From contig CP072533.1 of NCBI GenBank assembly GCA_021730205.1, forward strand, positions 1 through 64,000: a DNA stretch of 64,000 nucleotides, written 5' to 3'. This DNA is from Candidatus Ruthia sp. Cpac_8_S14. Its GTDB lineage: Bacteria > Pseudomonadota > Gammaproteobacteria > PS1 > Pseudothioglobaceae. Every line of letters starts with the position of its first letter. The first letter of the stretch is position 1. Shown here piece by piece: positions 30,534 to 40,024 of the stretch. Made by a program: the position numbers and the translations under genes. The notes under the pieces are model-generated. The model saw only the letters and a list, made by a program, of their open reading frames with translations, did no database searches and was not told the DNA's origin.

Positions 30534-31330
30534 ATCAAGTTAAGCCCTAGCAGAAAGAATGGTGCTGCCGCTGTTAGAGAGTCAATTTGGTCTAAGACGC
30601 CACCGTGACCAGGCAAGATTTGCCCACTGTCTTTAATATTTGAGACACGCTTGAACAAGCTTTCAAATAAATCGCCCAATACTGATACGCTAGCAACAAC
30701 AATGGTTAATAGTAAATAACTCAAATATTGATTGGTCGCTATATTTTGATATTGTAAGAACATAACCGTTACCATCAAAGCAACGCCAATGCCACCAATC
30801 ACACCTTCAACTGATTTTCCTGGACTTACTTTTGGCGCTAATTTTCGTTTGCCAATTGCCTTACCAGTAAAATAAGCACCAGAATCAGCACCCCAAATAA
30901 TCAGCATGAGTAGTAAGAAATACTCAGCACCGTATTGCTGTTGTAAAGTAATTAATGCAACCCACATAGGCACTAATAATAATACGCCATTTATGATACG
31001 AACAATAAGCGGATTAAACCACAGATTGGTTTTATTGGGATAGCTTAACACCCAATATAAATTAACCACCCACCATAAAATGGACAAGTAAAACATAAAC
31101 GAAATAACTTGAGTATTGTTTTGGATGGTGAGCGCACACGCAACAATACCAGCTACTAATAATAGTCTAACAAGCAAGCGCTTAAATTTAATTAAACGTG
31201 AGAATTCCCATGCGCCAAGCACAACAAAAACCAAAAGTAATTGCGCGAAGTAATGATTAGGCATGGTGAATATTGCCCAAACAAATAGTGGCGCTAGAAT
31301 GAGCGCGGTGATGATTCTTTTTATGAGCAT
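30530..31330 (-). CDS. cdsA: Phosphatidate cytidylyltransferase
   Basis: CdsA makes CDP-diacylglycerol from phosphatidic acid and CTP, the precursor of all membrane phospholipids. The 266-residue integral membrane protein has about eight hydrophobic segments and the family signature in its C-terminal third: SPGKSVEGVIGG near 176, SVLGDLFESLFKR near 217 and KDSGQILPGHGGVLDQIDS near 234, ending with a short hydrophobic tail. It lies 9 bases after uppS and overlaps dxr. Confidence 0.95.
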   Translation of the reverse strand: MLIKRIITALILAPLFVWAIFTMPNHYFAQLLLVFVVLGAWEFSRLIKFKRLLVRLLLVAGIVACALTIQNNTQVISFMFYLSILWWVVNLYWVLSYPNKTNLWFNPLIVRIINGVLLLVPMWVALITLQQQYGAEYFLLLMLIIWGADSGAYFTGKAIGKRKLAPKVSPGKSVEGVIGGIGVALMVTVMFLQYQNIATNQYLSYLLLTIVVASVSVLGDLFESLFKRVSNIKDSGQILPGHGGVLDQIDSLTAAAPFFLLGLNLI

Positions 31331-31339
31331 GATTCTTCC

Positions 31340-32041
31340 TTAAAGCCTTGTGCCAAAGCGCCGATTACGATTATTAAAGTTGTTGATAGCTTTAATTAAT
31401 TCAGACTCGTCAAAATCTGGCCATAACGTTTTTGTGAAATAAAACTCACTATAAGCAATATCCCACAGTAAAAAATTACTAATCCTAAGCTCGCCACTGG
31501 TTCGGATTAACAAATCAACATTTGGTTCATTGGCTAATGATAGGTATTGTGAAAAACTTTCCACATTAATGTTATTGGCTTCTATGTCGCCAGCGATGGC
31601 TGCTTTGGCTATTTTAGCTGCTGATTGAGCAATGTCCCATTGACCGCTATAATTAGCTGCAATCACTAGAGTTAAACCAGTATTACCAGCAAGTAATTTC
31701 TGTGCATCAAGTGCTGTTTGTTGGATTTTGGCAGGAAATAAGGACATATCACCAATTATTCTTAGTCTGATATTGTGCTTATTGAGCTTTTTAACTTCTT
31801 GTTTAAGCACGCTAAGAAATAGTTTAAACAACAAAGAGACTTCTTCAGTTGAACGGTTTTTATTTTCGCTACTAAAAGCAAACAAGGTAAGTGTTTTAAT
31901 ATCGCGTATTGCACAAGCTTTAACAACACTATGCACCGCTTTAATTCCTTGTTGGTGCCCTAAGATACGGGGCAAAGAGCGTTTTGATGCCCAACGACCA
32001 TTGCCGTCCATGATAATTGCGATGTGTTTAAGCGTGCCCAT
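31340..32041 (-). CDS. uppS: Undecaprenyl diphosphate synthase
   Basis: UppS builds the C55 lipid carrier for peptidoglycan and other envelope polymers by adding isopentenyl units to farnesyl diphosphate. The 233-residue cis-prenyltransferase has HIAIIMDGNGRWA near 6-18 with the catalytic Asp, HQQGIKAVHSVVKAC near 29, FAFSSENKNRS near 54 and RTSGELRISNFLLWDIAYSEFYF near 180. It heads the uppS-cdsA-dxr operon and is divergent from hisF. Confidence 0.96.
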   Translation of the reverse strand: MGTLKHIAIIMDGNGRWASKRSLPRILGHQQGIKAVHSVVKACAIRDIKTLTLFAFSSENKNRSTEEVSLLFKLFLSVLKQEVKKLNKHNIRLRIIGDMSLFPAKIQQTALDAQKLLAGNTGLTLVIAANYSGQWDIAQSAAKIAKAAIAGDIEANNINVESFSQYLSLANEPNVDLLIRTSGELRISNFLLWDIAYSEFYFTKTLWPDFDESELIKAINNFNNRNRRFGTRL

Positions 32042-32128
32042 AACAAAGTTGGATTATACCCATAGCATTACGAGCAATCAGCAAACAAGGCTAATACAGA
32101 ACTGGTGTGTGCGGTAAAATTCATCATT

Positions 32129-32896
32129 ATGAGTTTAGCAAAAAGAATTATTCCTTGTCTTGATGTGCGTGATGGTCGTGTGGTTAAAGGCACTAAGTTT
32201 ATTGATATCAAGGATGCAGGCGACCCGGTTGAGGTGGCTAAGCGTTATGATCTTGATGGTGCTGATGAGATTACTTTTTTAGACATTACTGCATCAATTG
32301 AAGGTAGAGACACCATGATACACATGGTTGAGGCGATTGCCGATCAAGTGTTTATTCCACTGACTGTAGGTGGCGGCATTCGTAAGGCGGCTGATGTGCG
32401 CGCGATGTTAAATGCAGGTGCGGATAAAGTTGCTGTTAATTCTGCTGCTATTTTTAACCCCAATCTAATCAATCAGTTGAGTGAAGAGTTTGGTTCACAA
32501 TGTGTTGTAATTGCTATTGATGCAAAGAAAGTTGCTGACAATAAATGGGAAATATTCACTCACGGCGGGCGAAAGCCTACAGGTGTTGATGTTATTGAGT
32601 GGGCAGTTAAAATGACCCAAGGTGATAATGGTGCTGGCGAAGTGCTGCTTACCTCAATGGATTGTGATGGCGTTAAGACAGGCTTTGATTTGCTACTCAC
32701 CAAGGTAGTTTCTGATGCAGTGGATGTACCTGTTATTGCTTCTGGTGGTGTGGGTAATTTAAAGCACTTATCTGAAGGTGTGTTACAAGGTGGTGCTGAT
32801 GCGGTGTTAGCAGCCAGTATTTTCCATTTTGGTGAATACACGATACAACAAGCTAAACAAGCCATGCAAGAAAACGGTATAGAAGTCAGACTATAA
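32129..32896 (+). CDS. hisF: Imidazole glycerol phosphate synthase subunit HisF
   Basis: HisF is the cyclase half of the HisH-HisF enzyme that makes imidazole glycerol phosphate and AICAR in histidine synthesis. The 255-residue TIM barrel has the catalytic Asp in [15 protein letters not shown] near 7-21 and the second in [14 protein letters not shown] near 172-, plus [10 protein letters not shown] near 80 and [10 protein letters not shown] near 205. ATG 32129 gives the standard [12 protein letters not shown] start; eight upstream codons in frame are rejected. It stands alone here, apart from other his genes. Confidence 0.96.
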   Translation: MSLAKRIIPCLDVRDGRVVKGTKFIDIKDAGDPVEVAKRYDLDGADEITFLDITASIEGRDTMIHMVEAIADQVFIPLTVGGGIRKAADVRAMLNAGADKVAVNSAAIFNPNLINQLSEEFGSQCVVIAIDAKKVADNKWEIFTHGGRKPTGVDVIEWAVKMTQGDNGAGEVLLTSMDCDGVKTGFDLLLTKVVSDAVDVPVIASGGVGNLKHLSEGVLQGGADAVLAASIFHFGEYTIQQAKQAMQENGIEVRL

Positions 32897-32966
32897 TACT
32901 TGGTTTTTTAATTTCTTGGTTTTTTTTAAGTGTATTATTAAGCGCTTTAATAAGCATTAAATTTTT

Positions 32967-33497
32967 ATGAGCTCTAAGAAAGAATTATGGATATTATTGG
33001 CATCCTTTGTACTACCGATTGCTTTTGGAGCGGCTTTCTTTTACTTAAGCCCTACTTCTTTTACTCAGCATACGGTTAATTATGGACAGTTTGTTAATCC
33101 TATTATTACCACTACAAAACAAGACGTTAGTTTTATTGACACTCAAAGCGGTTTGCAAGGTTTATGGACATTGGCCTATGCAACCAAGCAATGTGACAGT
33201 GTTTGTATAAAAGCATTACAAGATATGAAGATTGTTCGCATTTTGATGAATGAAGACATGCGTCGTATTCAAAGTTTATTGCTAATGACAAGTAAAGCCA
33301 AAGCGCAACAAGCAGACGCATTAGTTGGATATGCCAGTGAGGTACTTAATCGACAACTTAATCAATTTCCAAAAAGCAGTTTATTTTTGATTGACCCACT
33401 TGGCAATGTGATGCTGCGTTACGATTCAAAAAATTTAAAGATTAAGCGTGTTATTAAAGACTTAAAACGCTTATTTAAGTATTCACGCATTGGCTAA
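32967..33497 (+). CDS. Cytochrome oxidase-associated Sco-like membrane protein
   Basis: The 176-residue protein has one N-terminal membrane helix (about 8-27) and a periplasmic domain with a CDSVC motif near 76-80, the CxxxC spacing used by Sco proteins to bind copper. The rest is like the thioredoxin-fold domain that Sco relatives share (FLIDPLGNVMLRYD near 143). In gammaproteobacterial oxidase clusters a short Sco-like membrane protein is found between surf1 and ctaA; here it lies directly before ctaB. It could help copper delivery to the CuA site, more so because the separate sco gene nearby is broken. Confidence 0.7.
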   Translation: MSSKKELWILLASFVLPIAFGAAFFYLSPTSFTQHTVNYGQFVNPIITTTKQDVSFIDTQSGLQGLWTLAYATKQCDSVCIKALQDMKIVRILMNEDMRRIQSLLLMTSKAKAQQADALVGYASEVLNRQLNQFPKSSLFLIDPLGNVMLRYDSKNLKIKRVIKDLKRLFKYSRIG

Positions 33498-33509
33498 TAG
33501 GAGATGATA

Positions 33510-34391
33510 ATGCCTTCAATCAGTGACTTGCTAGCTTTGTGCAAACTTAAAGTGGTGGCACTGATATTGCTTACGGCAGTGGTTGGCATGTTTTTAGCCG
33601 TGCCTGCGCCTTATTTACCTAATGGGTTCTTGGTACTGAACGCCTCAATTGGTATTAGTATGGCCGCCGCTTCAGCTTCAGTGTTTAATCATGTGGTTGA
33701 TGAACAGATTGACGCCCAAATGTCTCGCACTAACAAACGTCCTTTACCACAAGGGAAAGTAAGCCGAAACCAAGCATTGCTATGGGGCGTATTTTTAGGG
33801 CTTGTTGGTCTTGGCACTTTGCAGTTATTTGTTAATACCATTACCATGGTGCTTACGTTTGTTTCACTGGTTGGCTATGCCATCATCTATACCTTGTATC
33901 TTAAACGTGCAACACCGCAAAATATTGTTATCGGTGGCGTAGCAGGCGCAGCACCTCCGGTGCTAGGTTGGACGGCAGTGTCAGGCACTCAAGGTATTGA
34001 GTATGCTTGTTTGTTGTTTTTAATTGTTTTTATCTGGACGCCACCACACTTTTGGGCACTGGCCATTCATCGGGTTAAGGAATATAAAAAGGTTGATGTG
34101 CCAATGTTGCCAGTAACACATGGACTGGCCTATACCAGAACACAGATTTTGTTATACACAGTATTGTTGTTGCTGGTTAGTTTGTTGCCTTATTTAGCGG
34201 GTATGTCAGGGCTTATTTATTTAGCAGTAACAACAGTGTTGGGCATTAGATTTTTGATGTGTGCGATTAAAATCTATAATAATCCAGATGATAAAAGGAT
34301 TGCTTGGCGTACCTTTATGTATTCGATTAATTATTTAATGTTGTTATTTGTTGCACTATTATTTGATCATTATTGGCTAATACTGCCCTAG
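33510..34391 (+). CDS. ctaB: Protoheme IX farnesyltransferase
   Basis: CtaB (CyoE) adds a farnesyl chain to haem B to make haem O, the first step to haem A for the aa3-type oxidase. The 293-residue UbiA-family membrane protein has about eight or nine helices, the aspartate-rich NHVVDEQIDAQMSRTNKRPLP-type loop (near 65-84; diphosphate binding) and the second loop around DVPMLPVTHG near 196. ATG 33510 sits 6 bases after AGGAG and is preferred over ATG 33504, which overlaps that site. Confidence 0.94.
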   Translation: MPSISDLLALCKLKVVALILLTAVVGMFLAVPAPYLPNGFLVLNASIGISMAAASASVFNHVVDEQIDAQMSRTNKRPLPQGKVSRNQALLWGVFLGLVGLGTLQLFVNTITMVLTFVSLVGYAIIYTLYLKRATPQNIVIGGVAGAAPPVLGWTAVSGTQGIEYACLLFLIVFIWTPPHFWALAIHRVKEYKKVDVPMLPVTHGLAYTRTQILLYTVLLLLVSLLPYLAGMSGLIYLAVTTVLGIRFLMCAIKIYNNPDDKRIAWRTFMYSINYLMLLFVALLFDHYWLILP

Positions 34392-34405
34392 GAGGTTTTT
34401 TTTAA

Positions 34406-34597
34406 ATGAAAGGATTGGGGCAAGTATTTAAAGCGATAACGTCTGCCATGATTGGTGTAGGCAAAAAAGAAGATTTGGCTAAGGACTTTGCGCGCACTGA
34501 GAAACAAGGTCCGTGGCCCTACATTATTGTTGGACTGATTATGACCTTTGCTTTTATTGGTTTAATAATAGTGGTTGTTAAGTTGGTATTGCCCTAG
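34406..34597 (+). CDS. DUF2970 family small membrane protein
   Basis: A 63-residue protein with an amphipathic N-terminal part (FKAITSAMIGVGKKEDLAKDF) and one C-terminal membrane helix (about 38-60), matching the DUF2970 family found in proteobacterial cytochrome oxidase clusters. A strong AGGAGG ribosome binding site lies 10 bases upstream. It follows ctaB. Its role in oxidase assembly is assumed from context only. Confidence 0.75.
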   Translation: MKGLGQVFKAITSAMIGVGKKEDLAKDFARTEKQGPWPYIIVGLIMTFAFIGLIIVVVKLVLP

Positions 34598-34695
34598 TCA
34601 AGCATTTCAATAATGACATCAAGTGCAACTGAGTGCAACTGCCATTCTTTTAGCGTGGTGCGGGAACAAACTTGCAACTTGTCTGACAAGTTTCA

Positions 34696-35049
34696 TTAAT
34701 TTAAGCGTTTGGTTAAGTATGGAAAGTCTATTGGACGCACATCTGGGCAAGAGGTATAACCAAAATATAGCGTTGCCCACTTATTTTTACTTACCTCAGA
34801 GAGTATTATTTTGTTGTTATTGTCATCAATTAATGGAAATTTATCCTTTAGAGGTTTTGGACTTGAATACAAAGAAACACTAGGAGAAACTTGTTCTTGC
34901 AACTTCGTCAGTTTGTTGGTATTATTAGGAGAAGTAAGTAAAAAGTAAGCTAAAATAAGCATAACAATACTTAGCCCAAGGAGAAAATTGCGTGTTTTTT
35001 TAATTTTCGCGCAGTCCTTGTTGTTGTTGCGTTTTATTAAGTTTTTCAT
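34696..35049 (-). pseudogene. Truncated sco (SCO1/SenC copper chaperone) with altered copper motif
   Basis: The frame encodes 117 residues: a membrane helix (about 23-41) and the start of a thioredoxin-like Sco domain reading LYFGYTSCPDVRP near 95-107. Sco proteins have CPDVCP, where the two cysteines bind copper; the second is replaced here by Arg. The frame then ends after YLTKRLN, so the second half of the domain (about 80 residues, including the copper-binding His) is missing, and the next 98 bases show no continuation. An 8-bp inverted repeat (34674-34690) lies just beyond. It sits after ctaA on the same strand. Confidence 0.75.
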
Positions 35050-35071
35050 AACTATACCTTTTGACAGTTAT

Positions 35072-36043
35072 TTATGTTGGCACTTTAAAGGCTCTATGCA
35101 CGAGTTTAACAACGCTAAGTAACAATAATAACGCCATTATATTATGCAAAACCGCTATTATTATTGGCAATGAAAGGACGAGATTAAGAATACCAAGCGT
35201 GACTTGTGTTGTTAATAAAGTAGCAATCAATATTAAATTTGACCTGAAGTGGGTGTAATTTCTAAATAAATAAGTAAGTAACAGTATGAGCAGGGTTGTT
35301 ATTAAGGCGCCAATACGGTGAGCCATTTGAATGGCAGAACGTGCCGGGTTTTCTAATACGCCGTATTCATAATCAGCACCCAATGACCCCCAATATAGTG
35401 CGCCAGAAAAATCCATATCGGGCCACCAATCATTCAAGCATTTTGGAAAGTATTCGCCACAAGACAGTGCTGCATAGTTGGTGCTAGTCCAACCGCCCAG
35501 AACAATTTGCAAACTCAGAGCGCCCAGAACAATTAATAATATAAATTTATGTTTTTTTAGAGTGTGCTGGTAGATTGCTGGTGGCTTGCTTTGGTTAAGT
35601 AGTATCCAAATTAGCAATGCAGTCGTCACAAAGCCACCTATTAAATGTAAAGTGACAATACCAGGATGTACCAATAAAGTAACTGTCCACATGCCAAATG
35701 CGCCTTGTAGCATGACAAAAAAGACGCTAAATCCAGGTAGTTTTAATGACTGATAGCGTTGTGGCTTGCCTTTTAGTGTTAAAAAAAATAAAACAAGTAT
35801 TGTCAACCCAAGTGTGGAAGCGGCATAACGATGTAGCATTTCTTTCCAGCCCTTTTCAGCCTCTAATGGACGTGAAAACCCCTGAATGGTAGTACCATCT
35901 TTAACATTAGGAACGCTTAATTGACCATAACACCCTGGCCAGTCTGGGCAACCTAATCCGGCATCGCTTAGACGTGTATAGGCGCCTAGAATAACAACAA
36001 TAAATGCTAAGATAATTGAAATTTGTAGTGTTTTTCTAAACAT
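35072..36043 (-). CDS. ctaA: Haem A synthase
   Basis: CtaA (COX15) oxidises haem O to haem A. The 323-residue protein has eight predicted membrane helices in two four-helix halves, with the N-terminal GAYTRLSDAGLGCPDWPGCYG near 21-41 (the paired cysteines seen in many CtaA proteins), HRYAAS near 72, a conserved His in HLIGGF and AHRIGA (near 237) as haem ligands. Its product serves the aa3-type oxidase encoded 1-5 kb away on the plus strand. Confidence 0.93.
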   Translation of the reverse strand: MFRKTLQISIILAFIVVILGAYTRLSDAGLGCPDWPGCYGQLSVPNVKDGTTIQGFSRPLEAEKGWKEMLHRYAASTLGLTILVLFFLTLKGKPQRYQSLKLPGFSVFFVMLQGAFGMWTVTLLVHPGIVTLHLIGGFVTTALLIWILLNQSKPPAIYQHTLKKHKFILLIVLGALSLQIVLGGWTSTNYAALSCGEYFPKCLNDWWPDMDFSGALYWGSLGADYEYGVLENPARSAIQMAHRIGALITTLLILLLTYLFRNYTHFRSNLILIATLLTTQVTLGILNLVLSLPIIIAVLHNIMALLLLLSVVKLVHRAFKVPT

Positions 36044-36137
36044 TTATTACCATCAACCCTCTTGTGCAAAACACAAAAAAAAGGGGAGGTTGAAAAAGCG
36101 TTACTAAAAAAGAAAATCAAATGTTTTTAATTGGTTG

Positions 36138-36962
36138 TTATTTCATCTCACCAATCATAGATTTATAAGCATGCCAAGTAGCGTGAGCCAATATTGGGAC
36201 AGCAAGCACCATGCCTATAAAGTATGGCGTTAATAAACTAGCTAAAACAATAACACCAACAATTGGCACCCATGTTAGCATTACAATTTTATTGGCTAAT
36301 GCAGTCCTAATACTGGTATAAGCAGCCGTAAATGGGTCAACATCTTGGTCCAATACCATAGGAAAAGAAAACCAACTAATCATAAAAGATATCCAAGCAA
36401 CAGCAGCAGTGAAAACGCCATAAACAATTAGAAATAACGGGTTATTAAAGCTGGTAATATCAGCCAAGATAGCCTCTATAATTGTTTGATTTTGGTTAAC
36501 AAAAGTGTCGGTGTTAAGCACCGCATAAATAAGTGGTGTAAATACCATCCACATAATTACCAACACAATCAAAATAACAGATAAAAATAATGAAGGACAA
36601 GAGCCATTGGCTTTGAAAGCGGATCTAATCACTATTAGTATAGATCCAAGAGAAAGATTTTCTCCAGCAGATAAACGCTTTGAAGCGTCATACATGGCCA
36701 TGGCGGAAATAGGGCCAAATATAATAACTACAATGGCTAATAAAGGCGCTGAAAGGTCACTAAGTGCCGGTGAGTTTGATAAAAAATCCCAGTAAAAATA
36801 GGAAAATGAAGTAAATAGTGCGCCATAAAATAATGCCAATGCTGGGCACTTTATAAAATCTTCCACACCTTGTTTTAGCCACATAAAGGGCGCATCATAA
36901 CTAACTTTTTTAATACAGGCTTTTTTATTTAGGCCTTTGGTCATCCGCTGTGTTTTTAGCAT
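36138..36962 (-). CDS. DUF2189 family integral membrane protein
   Basis: A 274-residue protein with about six hydrophobic helices, including a DVDPFTAAYTSIRTAL segment near 212 that recurs in DUF2189 proteins. These are uncharacterised inner membrane proteins often found near cytochrome oxidase genes in proteobacteria. It is divergent from the ctaC operon with about 220 bases between. No catalytic motif is visible. It may begin at a second ATG (MTKGLN, 6 codons in). Confidence 0.65.
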   Translation of the reverse strand: MLKTQRMTKGLNKKACIKKVSYDAPFMWLKQGVEDFIKCPALALFYGALFTSFSYFYWDFLSNSPALSDLSAPLLAIVVIIFGPISAMAMYDASKRLSAGENLSLGSILIVIRSAFKANGSCPSLFLSVILIVLVIMWMVFTPLIYAVLNTDTFVNQNQTIIEAILADITSFNNPLFLIVYGVFTAAVAWISFMISWFSFPMVLDQDVDPFTAAYTSIRTALANKIVMLTWVPIVGVIVLASLLTPYFIGMVLAVPILAHATWHAYKSMIGEMK

Positions 36963-37180
36963 TCTTTAATTCCCATTTAAATAGATTTTAATGTCATTTA
37001 CATTAAAACAGACCTTTTTATACCTGTCAAGAAAATAGTTGAATAATTGACTCAAAATCAAAAAAGTGTTATATGTTTATGAATGAGAAAAATAATTGTG
37101 TATCATGGTAGCAGTTTTTCAGTATAACAATGTTTATTGAAAATCTATAATATTTGTTATATTTTTTAGGGGAAGGGTTT

Positions 37181-38293
37181 ATGAGTAGGTTGACGTCTCT
37201 CTTGGGTGGTTTGGTTGTAATAGTGTCAGCAAATGTATTCGCCGAGTATGGTTTTAACATGACACAAGGGGTTACTTCAATCAGTCGTGATATTTATGGT
37301 TTACACATGACGGTGTTTTGGATTTGTGTTGCCATTTCCATTATTGTGTTTGGCGTTATGATTTATTCGCTGGTTGTGCATCGTAAATCTCAAGGTGTAG
37401 TGGCTGCAAATTTTCACGAAAGTACAAAGGCCGAATTACTTTGGACAGTTGTTCCTATTATCATCCTAGTATCAATGGCAATTCCTGCTTCAACTGTACT
37501 GATTGATTTAGAGGATACTTCTAAAGCAGAAATGACCATTAAGATTACAGGGCATCAGTGGAAATGGCAATACGACTATCCTAAAGAAGGCATTAGTTTT
37601 ATTTCTAACCTTAAACAAGACTCTAAAGATTTGATTTATTCTGGAAATAATAGGCATAAGAATTATTTGTTAGAGGTAGACAACAACCTGGTGTTACCAG
37701 TAGACACTTCTATTCGTCTTTTAATTACTTCAAATGATGTTATTCACAATTGGTGGGTGCCTGATTTTGGTGTGAAACAGGATGCTAACCCAGGTTTTAT
37801 TAATGATGCATGGGTGCAAATTGATGAGATTGGCACCTATCGTGGTCAGTGTGCTGAGCTTTGTGGTAAAGACCATGGCTTTATGCCAATTGTGGTTGAT
37901 GTGGTCTCCAAGGCAGACTACGCTAAGTGGGTATTAAAGCAACAGACAGCTAAAGCGGCAACACTTGCTAAGTCAAGTAAAACTTGGCGCGAAGAAGAAT
38001 TAATAAGCCTAGGTCAAAAAGTTTATAATACGAATTGTTCTAGTTGTCATGGTATTACCGGCAAAGGTATTTCTGGTGTTTTTCCAGCACTTAAAGGCAG
38101 TCCTATCGCAACTGGCGATATCAAAAAACATATTAGTATTGTTTTGCATGGAAAAGCTGGAACAGCAATGGCTAGCTATAAAAACATACTAGGAGATGCT
38201 GATATTGCAGCGGTAATTACTTTTGAAAGGACTGCTTTTGGCAACCAAATGGGCGATTTAATCCAGCCAGTACAAATTAAAGCGGCACGATAA
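37181..38293 (+). CDS. ctaC: Cytochrome c oxidase subunit II with fused cytochrome c
   Basis: Subunit II receives electrons from cytochrome c at its CuA centre. The 370-residue protein has a signal peptide, two membrane helices (about 35-60 and 80-100), the CuA site with CAELCGKDHGFMP near 221-233 and upstream His/Asp in VIHNWWVPDFG, and a C-terminal cytochrome c domain (CSSCHG near 285) with a distal Met region. The fused haem domain makes it a caa3-like subunit. ATG 37181 gives a proper signal peptide; nine upstream codons are rejected. It begins ctaC-ctaD-small ORF-ctaG-ctaE. Confidence 0.95.
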   Translation: MSRLTSLLGGLVVIVSANVFAEYGFNMTQGVTSISRDIYGLHMTVFWICVAISIIVFGVMIYSLVVHRKSQGVVAANFHESTKAELLWTVVPIIILVSMAIPASTVLIDLEDTSKAEMTIKITGHQWKWQYDYPKEGISFISNLKQDSKDLIYSGNNRHKNYLLEVDNNLVLPVDTSIRLLITSNDVIHNWWVPDFGVKQDANPGFINDAWVQIDEIGTYRGQCAELCGKDHGFMPIVVDVVSKADYAKWVLKQQTAKAATLAKSSKTWREEELISLGQKVYNTNCSSCHGITGKGISGVFPALKGSPIATGDIKKHISIVLHGKAGTAMASYKNILGDADIAAVITFERTAFGNQMGDLIQPVQIKAAR

Positions 38294-38315
38294 TTAAAGG
38301 AGATAGGAGAATATC

Positions 38316-39926
38316 ATGACAACAGCAACAGCAACAGCTCACACCGACGACCATCATGGCCCTGAAAAAGGCTTAATGAGGTGGATTAAAACGACCAACC
38401 ATAAGGATATTGGTTCACTATATTTATGGTTTGCATTTACTATGGTGCTCATTGGTGGTGCAATGGCAATGGTTATTCGTATGGAGTTATTCCAACCAGG
38501 TATGCAACTGATTGATCCACAATTTTTTAACCAGATGACAACTATGCACGGTTTGATTATGGTATTTGGTGCAATTATGCCAGCGTTTGTTGGTTTGGGT
38601 AATTGGCTTATTCCAATGATGATAGGTGCGCCTGATATGGCATTGCCACGGATGAATAACTGGTCTTTTTGGATTCTACCATTTGCTGGTGGTATTTTAT
38701 TAAGCACGTTTTTTATGGAAGGCGGTGCGCCTGCATTTGGCTGGACGTTTTATGCGCCATTATCAACAACGTTCGCACCAGACAGTACTGATTTCTTTAT
38801 TTTTGCAGTGCATTTATTAGGTTTTTCATCCATCATGGGTGCGATTAATATTATTGCAACTGTGCTTAATATGCGTGCACCAGAGATGAAACTTATGGAC
38901 ATGCCATTATTTGTGTGGACATGGTTAATTACCTCATTTTTACTGATTGGTGCGATGCCAGTACTTGCGGGTGCAGTCACTATGATGTTGACAGATCGTA
39001 ACTTTGGCACAACATTTTTTGATGCAACAGGTGGCGGTGATCCAGTACTGTTTCAACATATCTTTTGGTTTTTTGGCCATCCTGAAGTTTATATTATGAT
39101 TTTGCCAGCGTTTGGCGTGATTTCACACATCGTTCCAACTTTTGCGCGCAAGCCTTTATTTGGTTATTCGTCGATGGTTTATGCCGCCGCGTCGATTGCA
39201 TTTTTATCCTACATTGTGTGGGCGCACCACATGTTTTCAACTGGCATGCCAGTTGCAGGCGAGTTGTATTTTATGTACGCCACCATGCTCATTGCCGTGC
39301 CAACGGGCGTTAAGGTGTTTAACTGGGTGTCAACCATGTGGAGAGGTTCTATGACCTTTGAAGCGCCAATGTTATGGGCGATTTCATTTGTGTTCTTATT
39401 TATGATTGGCGGTTTTTCTGGCTTAATGGTGGGCATTGCACCAGCAGATATTCAGTACCATGACACTTATTTCGTGGTTGCACATTTTCACTATGTATTG
39501 GTAACGGGCGCATTGTGGTCTATCATTGCGGCAACGTTTTACTGGCTGCCTAAATGGACAGGAAAAATGTACAACGAAACTTTAGCAAAGGTACATTTTT
39601 GGTGGGCGGTTATTTCAGTGAATGTATTGTTCTTCCCTCAGCACTTTTTAGGGTTGGCAGGCATGCCTAGACGTATTCCTGATTATTCGTTGCAGTTTGC
39701 TGATTTTAACATGATTTCCTCTATTGGTGGTTTTGCGTTTGGTGCATCATTTATTTTATTCACTTATATTGTGATTGATTGTATTCGTAATGGCAAGCCA
39801 GCAGATGCTCGTCCTTGGGAGGGTGCTAAAGGTTTGGAATGGACTTTAGAGCCTAAGGCGCAGTACCATAGTTTTAATACGCCACCAACAAGAGCATTAA
39901 TTGAGAAGGAATCTCAGAACTCTTAA
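38316..39926 (+). CDS. ctaD: Cytochrome c oxidase subunit I
   Basis: Catalytic subunit of the aa3-type oxidase, holding haem a and the haem a3-CuB site and pumping protons. The 536-residue protein has twelve helices; the haem a ligand His in [11 protein letters not shown] near 88, the CuB-binding HPEVYI segment near 255 with the cross-linked Tyr, the HH pair in WAHHMFSTG near 305 and the VVAHFHYVL haem ligands near 390 are all present. It follows ctaC by 22 bases with a GGAGA site. Confidence 0.97.
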   Translation: MTTATATAHTDDHHGPEKGLMRWIKTTNHKDIGSLYLWFAFTMVLIGGAMAMVIRMELFQPGMQLIDPQFFNQMTTMHGLIMVFGAIMPAFVGLGNWLIPMMIGAPDMALPRMNNWSFWILPFAGGILLSTFFMEGGAPAFGWTFYAPLSTTFAPDSTDFFIFAVHLLGFSSIMGAINIIATVLNMRAPEMKLMDMPLFVWTWLITSFLLIGAMPVLAGAVTMMLTDRNFGTTFFDATGGGDPVLFQHIFWFFGHPEVYIMILPAFGVISHIVPTFARKPLFGYSSMVYAAASIAFLSYIVWAHHMFSTGMPVAGELYFMYATMLIAVPTGVKVFNWVSTMWRGSMTFEAPMLWAISFVFLFMIGGFSGLMVGIAPADIQYHDTYFVVAHFHYVLVTGALWSIIAATFYWLPKWTGKMYNETLAKVHFWWAVISVNVLFFPQHFLGLAGMPRRIPDYSLQFADFNMISSIGGFAFGASFILFTYIVIDCIRNGKPADARPWEGAKGLEWTLEPKAQYHSFNTPPTRALIEKESQNS

Positions 39927-40024
39927 TGGCAGATAAAAATAATCAAGACGTGGTAATTACCGTTATAATTACTGGCGCTATTGCAATAGGTGTGTTTATA
40001 GCAACTGTTGTATTGCATGGCTAA
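39926..40024 (+). CDS. Short single-helix protein between ctaD and ctaG, likely oxidase assembly factor
   Basis: This 32-residue frame starts at an ATG overlapping the ctaD stop (TAATG) and ends inside the start of ctaG (TAA 40022-40024). It encodes a polar N-terminus (MADKNNQD) and one membrane helix (about 10-30, ending VVLHG). Short single-helix proteins in this position are known as cytochrome oxidase small assembly proteins in proteobacteria. The tight overlaps on both sides argue that it is translated. Confidence 0.6.
   Translation: MADKNNQDVVITVIITGAIAIGVFIATVVLHG

Noticed and set aside
34622-34641. Direct repeat GTGCAACTGA/GTGCAACTGC downstream of the DUF2970 gene
   Set aside because: Only two short copies, with no link to a feature; probably chance or the trace of a small duplication near the truncated sco gene.
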